NCBI GenBank assembly: GCA_937871645.1
Contig: CALMPZ010000167.1
Span: forward strand, 1 to 9,484
DNA: 9,484 nt
Reading direction: 5' to 3'
Source of the DNA: an uncultured Polymorphobacter sp.
GTDB taxonomy: Bacteria > Pseudomonadota > Alphaproteobacteria > Sphingomonadales > Sphingomonadaceae
In this document: in pieces, positions 6,656 through 9,484 of the stretch
How the letters are laid out: each line of letters opens with the position of its first letter
Position numbering within the stretch: the first letter of the stretch is position 1
The notes under the pieces: generated by a model
What the model was told of the DNA's origin: nothing
Databases searched by the model: none
The model's input: only the letters and a program-made list of their open reading frames with translations
Made by a program: the position numbers and the translations under genes

Positions 6656-7456
6656 ATGCCAATCCGGACGATCCTCGTCGATGACGAGCGACTGGCCATT
6701 CAAGGGCTCGAACTGCGCCTCGGCGCCTTCGAAGACATCGAAATCGTTGAACGCTGCGCCAATGGCCGCGAGGCGATCCGCGCCATCCGCACGCTGAAAC
6801 CCGACCTGGTGTTCCTCGACATCCAGATGCCGGGTTTCGACGGCTTTTCGGTGGTCAGCGGCCTCGCCGATATCGAACCGCCGCTGTTCGTGTTCTGCAC
6901 GGCCTACGGCGAACACGCGCTCAAGGCGTTCGAAGCGCATGCCGTCGACTATCTGATGAAGCCCGTCGACGAAGACCGGCTGGCGGCGACCATCGAGCGC
7001 GTCCGCCAGCGCCTGACCGAAAAGCGCAGCTGCGAGGAAAGCGGCCGGCTCAAGGAAATCCTCGAAGCCGTCGCCCCCGAAGCGCTGCCCGAAGACATGG
7101 CGGCCACCGCCGACGAACCGGCGTCGAACCGCTTCGAAAAGGTCATCAACATCAAGGACCGCGGGCAGATTTTCCGCGTCGAGGTTGCCGATATCGAACG
7201 CATCGATGCGGCGGGCGATTACATGTGCATCTACACCGCCGACCAGACGCTGATCCTGCGCGAGACGATGAAGGACCTCGACAAGCGCCTCGACCCGCGC
7301 AAATTCCAGCGCATCCACCGCTCGACGATCGTCAACCTCGACAACGTCAAGTCGGTCAAGCCGCACACCAATGGCGAATGCTTCCTGGTGCTGGGGTCGG
7401 GCACGCAGGTCAAGGTCAGCCGCAGTTACCGCGACGTGGTGGCGCGGTTTTTGTAG
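6656..7456 (+). CDS. LytTR-family response regulator
   Basis: This 266-residue cytoplasmic transcription factor has an N-terminal receiver (1-120) with the acidic pocket Asp9/Asp10, phosphoacceptor Asp55 in FLDIQMPGFDG, Thr82 and Lys102 in MKPV. A variable charged linker (about 121-160) follows. The LytTR DNA-binding domain (about 162-266) contains IERIDAAGDYMCIYT, the RKFQRIHRSTIVNLDNVKSVKP signature and the ending VKVSRSYRDVVARFL. It should be phosphorylated by the kinase encoded immediately upstream and bind direct-repeat sites through the beta-rich LytTR fold. ATG at 6656 has AAGGA 8 nt upstream. The target genes cannot be told from this window. Two hairpins lie just downstream of the stop. 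Confidence 0.95.
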   Translation: MPIRTILVDDERLAIQGLELRLGAFEDIEIVERCANGREAIRAIRTLKPDLVFLDIQMPGFDGFSVVSGLADIEPPLFVFCTAYGEHALKAFEAHAVDYLMKPVDEDRLAATIERVRQRLTEKRSCEESGRLKEILEAVAPEALPEDMAATADEPASNRFEKVINIKDRGQIFRVEVADIERIDAAGDYMCIYTADQTLILRETMKDLDKRLDPRKFQRIHRSTIVNLDNVKSVKPHTNGECFLVLGSGTQVKVSRSYRDVVARFL

Positions 7457-7476
7457 GCTTCAAGGGCCTCCGGCGG

Positions 7477-7510
7477 GCAGGGGTGACCCCTGCACCCATT
7501 TGTTAGATTT
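7477..7510 (+). terminator. Candidate terminator after the kinase-regulator operon
   Basis: A perfect 7-bp stem, GCAGGGG (7477-7483) against CCCCTGC (7487-7493), has a TGA triloop. It lies about 20 bp after the regulator stop and is followed by a T-rich stretch (ATTTGTTAGATTTT) that starts a few bases beyond the stem. The T-run is not contiguous, so strength is uncertain. Confidence 0.45.
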
Positions 7511-7516
7511 TCGCTT

Positions 7517-7534
7517 CCCCAGCGCAAGCTGGGG
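7517..7534. repeat. REP-like hairpin with a GCAA tetraloop
   Basis: CCCCAGC (7517-7523) pairs with GCTGGGG (7528-7534) around GCAA, a GNRA-type tetraloop, followed by TCCATT. I recall hairpins of the form CCCCAGCGMAAGCTGGGGTCCA as common dispersed intergenic repeats in sphingomonad genomes. Only one copy is in this window, so repeat status is from memory and not shown here. Confidence 0.5.
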
Positions 7535-7581
7535 TCCATTCGGTACCGCAATTCGGTCGGCGGCGCGCAAAGGCGCTTTGC

Positions 7582-7628
7582 CTACACCTCGGCAATCTGG
7601 TCAGTCTTTACGGGTGTAGCGGGTTTTT
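7582..7628 (+). terminator. Weak terminator-like structure before the AT-rich island
   Basis: CTACACC (7582-7588) and GGTGTAG (7613-7619) form a 7-bp stem with a 24-nt loop, followed shortly by CGGG and a run of five T (7624-7628). The long loop makes this a weak candidate; it may be a remnant or part of an unannotated transcript. Confidence 0.25.
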
Positions 7629-7769
7629 GCGAAGTTTACAGTCGCGATTAAAGCCAATATTATTGTTTATTTTCAGTATGTTAGTTTATAAATTCGCCGC
7701 AAGTCGAATTTCAGCAGCGGCGCGCAATTGCACGGTTTCGGCAGCATTGCGCCGCACTTTACCGACGTT

Positions 7770-9281
7770 TCAGAGCAGTTGCGCCTGCCGGGCATCCGCA
7801 CTGATCGCCGCCGCCGATTTGACCGCGTCGGTGCGCGCCATCGGCACGTCGAGGCGGACACCGCGCAGGATTTCGGCAATGGTGATGACCTGCAACCGGT
7901 CATCCTCGCGGTCGAGCAGCGGGTGCTTGTATTTGCCCGCAGCGGCGATTTCGTCGCGCATCGGCTTGGTCGGCAAATCCATGGTGATCAGGAAGCCGAA
8001 CTCGGCCTTTTCGCGCTGGCGGTCGCTGTTGAGCGTTGCCAGCGTCGCGCGGTTCGATGTCCCCGATTTGACCTGAAAGATCGCCTTGCCGTTGCTGTCC
8101 TTGTCGAGCAGGAAATAGGCGATGCCATCGACGCCGCCATCGGCGCCCTTCTTCTCGTTGATGCGCGCCTGATTCTTCGAATAGGTCAGGATTGCCCACT
8201 TCTCGAATTCCTTGCGCGTCTTGTCGTCCTTGCGGTTCGCCAGCGCCACCGCCGACGCCAGGTCGCGCGGCACGCCGTCGAGCACGATATTCGCTTCGAT
8301 GGCCGGCCAGTCGGCGGGGTAGCGGTCTTCGAGGCGTTTGAGGATCAGCGCAATCGACTGATAGGTGATATCGATGCCGATCCATTGCCGGCCCAAGCGC
8401 TGCGCCACCGCGACGGTGGTGCCGCAGCCGCAATAGGCGTCGAGGACGACATCGCCTTCATTCGACGAGGCTTTGATGATGCGTTCGAGCAGGGCTTCGG
8501 GCTTTTGGGTGGGGTAGCCGAGGCGTTCCTTCGCCACAGGCGCGATAATGGGTATCGACCAGACGGCATTCATCGCTACGCCGTCTGACTCAGTATCGAC
8601 CTCTATGGTCGGATTGCGCTTACCATTCTCGTCAAACGTGACCTTTTGTGTCTTTCCCTTCCACCGCTTCATCGAGCTTGCAGTCGGCGAATCCAGAAGC
8701 GTGTTGAACGTCTGTCTGTCTGTGCGCTTCGAGTACAAAAAGATGACGTCGTGCATTCTCTGGAAGCTTTTTGAGACAGTGGGCCAGCGCCGGTAACTCC
8801 AGATAATCTCGTTGAGAAAATCTCCGCCCTGCCCGCAAAACACAGCGTCGCACACCAGCTTGAGATAGTGCGACGCCGTCGGGTCGCAGTGGAGGTAGAA
8901 GCTGCCGGTCGGTTTGAGCACGCGGTGGATTTCGACGATGCGCTGCGTCATGTGGATCAGATAGGCGAACAGGCTGCCGTGGCCGAGCACCTGGTCGAGG
9001 CCGCGGATCAGCGCCACCGTCTGCGGCGTCAGTTTGCCGCTGTTGAGCCGGTCGACATCGGTAATCCATGCGAGGCCGGTTTCGGCCTCGTCGCCCCATT
9101 CCCAGGTATCGACGAAGGCCTGCGCCTGTGCGCGATCTTCGCCGCCCTGATTGTTGTAGATCTGGAAATAGTTGCGCTTCGAATTGAACGGCGGGTCGAT
9201 GTAGCACAGGTCGACCGAGTCACTGGCGATCCTGGAACGCAGCACATCGAGGTTGTCGCCGTAGAACAGCCGATTGGTCAT
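7770..9281 (-). CDS. Beta-class DNA adenine methyltransferase with a nuclease-like C-terminal segment
   Basis: This is a 503-residue site-specific DNA methyltransferase. Catalytic motif IV, DPPF (29-32), comes before the S-adenosylmethionine motif [10 protein letters not shown] (281-289), so this is the beta order; DPPF favours N6-adenine over N4-cytosine. [15 protein letters not shown] (from 255) is the conserved block before motif I. Residues about 151-238 lie between the catalytic blocks, where target recognition is expected, and are AT-richer than the flanks. Downstream of the catalytic core, GGVDG with Asp385 and FQVKSG with Gln403/Lys405 resemble a PD-(D/E)XK nuclease core (D-X17-Q-X-K). 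No separate restriction gene is seen. I chose ATG at 9281 (AGGG about 8 nt upstream; [14 protein letters not shown] fits the family); upstream in-frame codons read through a repeat. It is not CcrM-like. It could be an orphan methylase or a single-chain restriction-modification enzyme. Confidence 0.9.
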   Translation of the reverse strand: MTNRLFYGDNLDVLRSRIASDSVDLCYIDPPFNSKRNYFQIYNNQGGEDRAQAQAFVDTWEWGDEAETGLAWITDVDRLNSGKLTPQTVALIRGLDQVLGHGSLFAYLIHMTQRIVEIHRVLKPTGSFYLHCDPTASHYLKLVCDAVFCGQGGDFLNEIIWSYRRWPTVSKSFQRMHDVIFLYSKRTDRQTFNTLLDSPTASSMKRWKGKTQKVTFDENGKRNPTIEVDTESDGVAMNAVWSIPIIAPVAKERLGYPTQKPEALLERIIKASSNEGDVVLDAYCGCGTTVAVAQRLGRQWIGIDITYQSIALILKRLEDRYPADWPAIEANIVLDGVPRDLASAVALANRKDDKTRKEFEKWAILTYSKNQARINEKKGADGGVDGIAYFLLDKDSNGKAIFQVKSGTSNRATLATLNSDRQREKAEFGFLITMDLPTKPMRDEIAAAGKYKHPLLDREDDRLQVITIAEILRGVRLDVPMARTDAVKSAAAISADARQAQLL

Positions 9282-9348
9282 GGGTGCGCCCTGTTGATTC
9301 GTGGATCGACGATAGCGGCGGGATGCGCAAGCGGCTAGCGGCACGCTT

Positions 9349-9483
9349 CCCTCTCCCCTTGCGGGAGAGGGCGAGAGACGCCGCAGGCGGCCCGGGGTGA
9401 GGGGTTCTCCGACTGCACCGGCGCCCGACCCCTCACCCCGCCGCGCTGCCGCGCGAGTCGCCCTCTCCCGCAAGGGGAGAGGG
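9349..9483. repeat. Large nested inverted repeat (REP/BIME-like palindromic element)
   Basis: The outer arms 9349-9374 and 9458-9483 are perfect 26-bp reverse complements. The inner arms CGGGGTGAGGGGT (9393-9405) and ACCCCTCACCCCG (9428-9440) are perfect 13-bp reverse complements nested inside. Each outer arm is itself a hairpin: CCCTCTCCC and GGGAGAGGG around CTTGC. The element starts 68 bp upstream of the methyltransferase ATG and reaches to within one base of the window end, so it may be longer. I recall this sequence style as a common dispersed intergenic repeat of GC-rich proteobacteria; no coding content is supported. Confidence 0.8.
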
Positions 9484-9484
9484 G

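Larger units (their letters stand above)
7457..7769. other. Non-coding convergent gap with hairpins and an AT-rich island
   Basis: About 313 bp lie between the 3' ends of the plus-strand regulator and the minus-strand methyltransferase. I see no supportable gene. The left half carries the hairpins listed separately. By hand count 7641-7690 is 26% GC, far below the surroundings. Near the methyltransferase end, GCGGCGCGCAAT (7717-7728) and ATTGCGCCGC (7746-7755) can pair with a 2-nt bulge and may help end the minus-strand transcript, though no U-tract follows directly. Confidence 0.6.

Noticed and set aside
6650..7366. Minus-strand frame of 238 codons
   Set aside because: It lies opposite the LytTR regulator and has no recognisable domain or ribosome site.
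7582..7619. A tRNA or structured small RNA gene in the convergent gap
   Set aside because: The stems are short and the loop long; no cloverleaf, anticodon arm or known RNA family could be drawn.
7627..8076. Plus-strand frame of 149 codons reaching into the convergent gap
   Set aside because: It overlaps the methyltransferase 3' half in antisense, has Ser/Arg-rich content, no motif and no ribosome site.
7770..9281. CcrM, the cell-cycle GANTC methyltransferase of alphaproteobacteria
   Set aside because: CcrM has a different N-terminal block (DPPY type) and a different C-terminal domain; here a DPPF core is followed by a nuclease-like segment.
9282..9473. N-terminal extension of the methyltransferase to the ATG at 9473
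   Set aside because: The extension reads through the palindromic repeat and gives an Arg/Gly/Ala-rich stretch; the ATG at 9281 has a Shine-Dalgarno and the family's N-terminus.

Overview
The window is high-GC DNA and most likely comes from an alphaproteobacterium of the order Sphingomonadales. The support for this is the PEPxxWA-type PEP-CTERM protein, the sphingomonad-style CopA/CopB pair, the adrenodoxin-like ferredoxin and the GC-rich palindromic intergenic repeats. The placement is inferred from gene content and style, not from a database search.

Left part (1-5026), all genes on the minus strand. Read in the direction of transcription, they are: an AlkA-like 3-methyladenine DNA glycosylase (5026-4409), a secreted or anchored PEP-CTERM protein (4282-3509) closed by a strong hairpin, a SpoU/TrmH-family RNA 2'-O-methyltransferase (3423-2620), and the copper-resistance pair copA (periplasmic multicopper oxidase, 2566-869) and copB (outer-membrane protein, 872 to beyond the left edge). 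The copA stop and copB start overlap as ATGA, so these two are translationally coupled. CopA is predicted to be exported folded by the Tat pathway and to oxidise Cu(I); CopB is its usual outer-membrane partner.

Middle part (5027-7456), plus strand. A 90-bp divergent gap leads to a 2Fe-2S adrenodoxin-type ferredoxin (5117-5434). A two-gene LytS/LytTR-type two-component system follows: a membrane histidine kinase with the NPHFLFNTLN box (5483-6634) and a receiver-LytTR DNA-binding regulator (6656-7456). The kinase start has no Shine-Dalgarno and lies directly behind a -10-like box, so its mRNA may be leaderless.

Right part (7457-9484). A non-coding convergent gap of about 310 bp holds several hairpins and an AT-rich island. 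Beyond it, on the minus strand, lies a beta-class DNA adenine methyltransferase (9281-7770) with a C-terminal PD-(D/E)XK-like segment. The middle of this gene, where the target-recognition region should sit, is about 50% GC against 63-69% on either side by hand count, which suggests a swapped specificity module. The window ends in a large nested inverted repeat (9349-9483) of the REP/BIME type.

No undescribed multi-gene system is evident. The most distinctive item is the methyltransferase with a nuclease-like tail and a compositionally foreign recognition segment. No tRNA, rRNA, CRISPR array, transposase or phage gene was seen.
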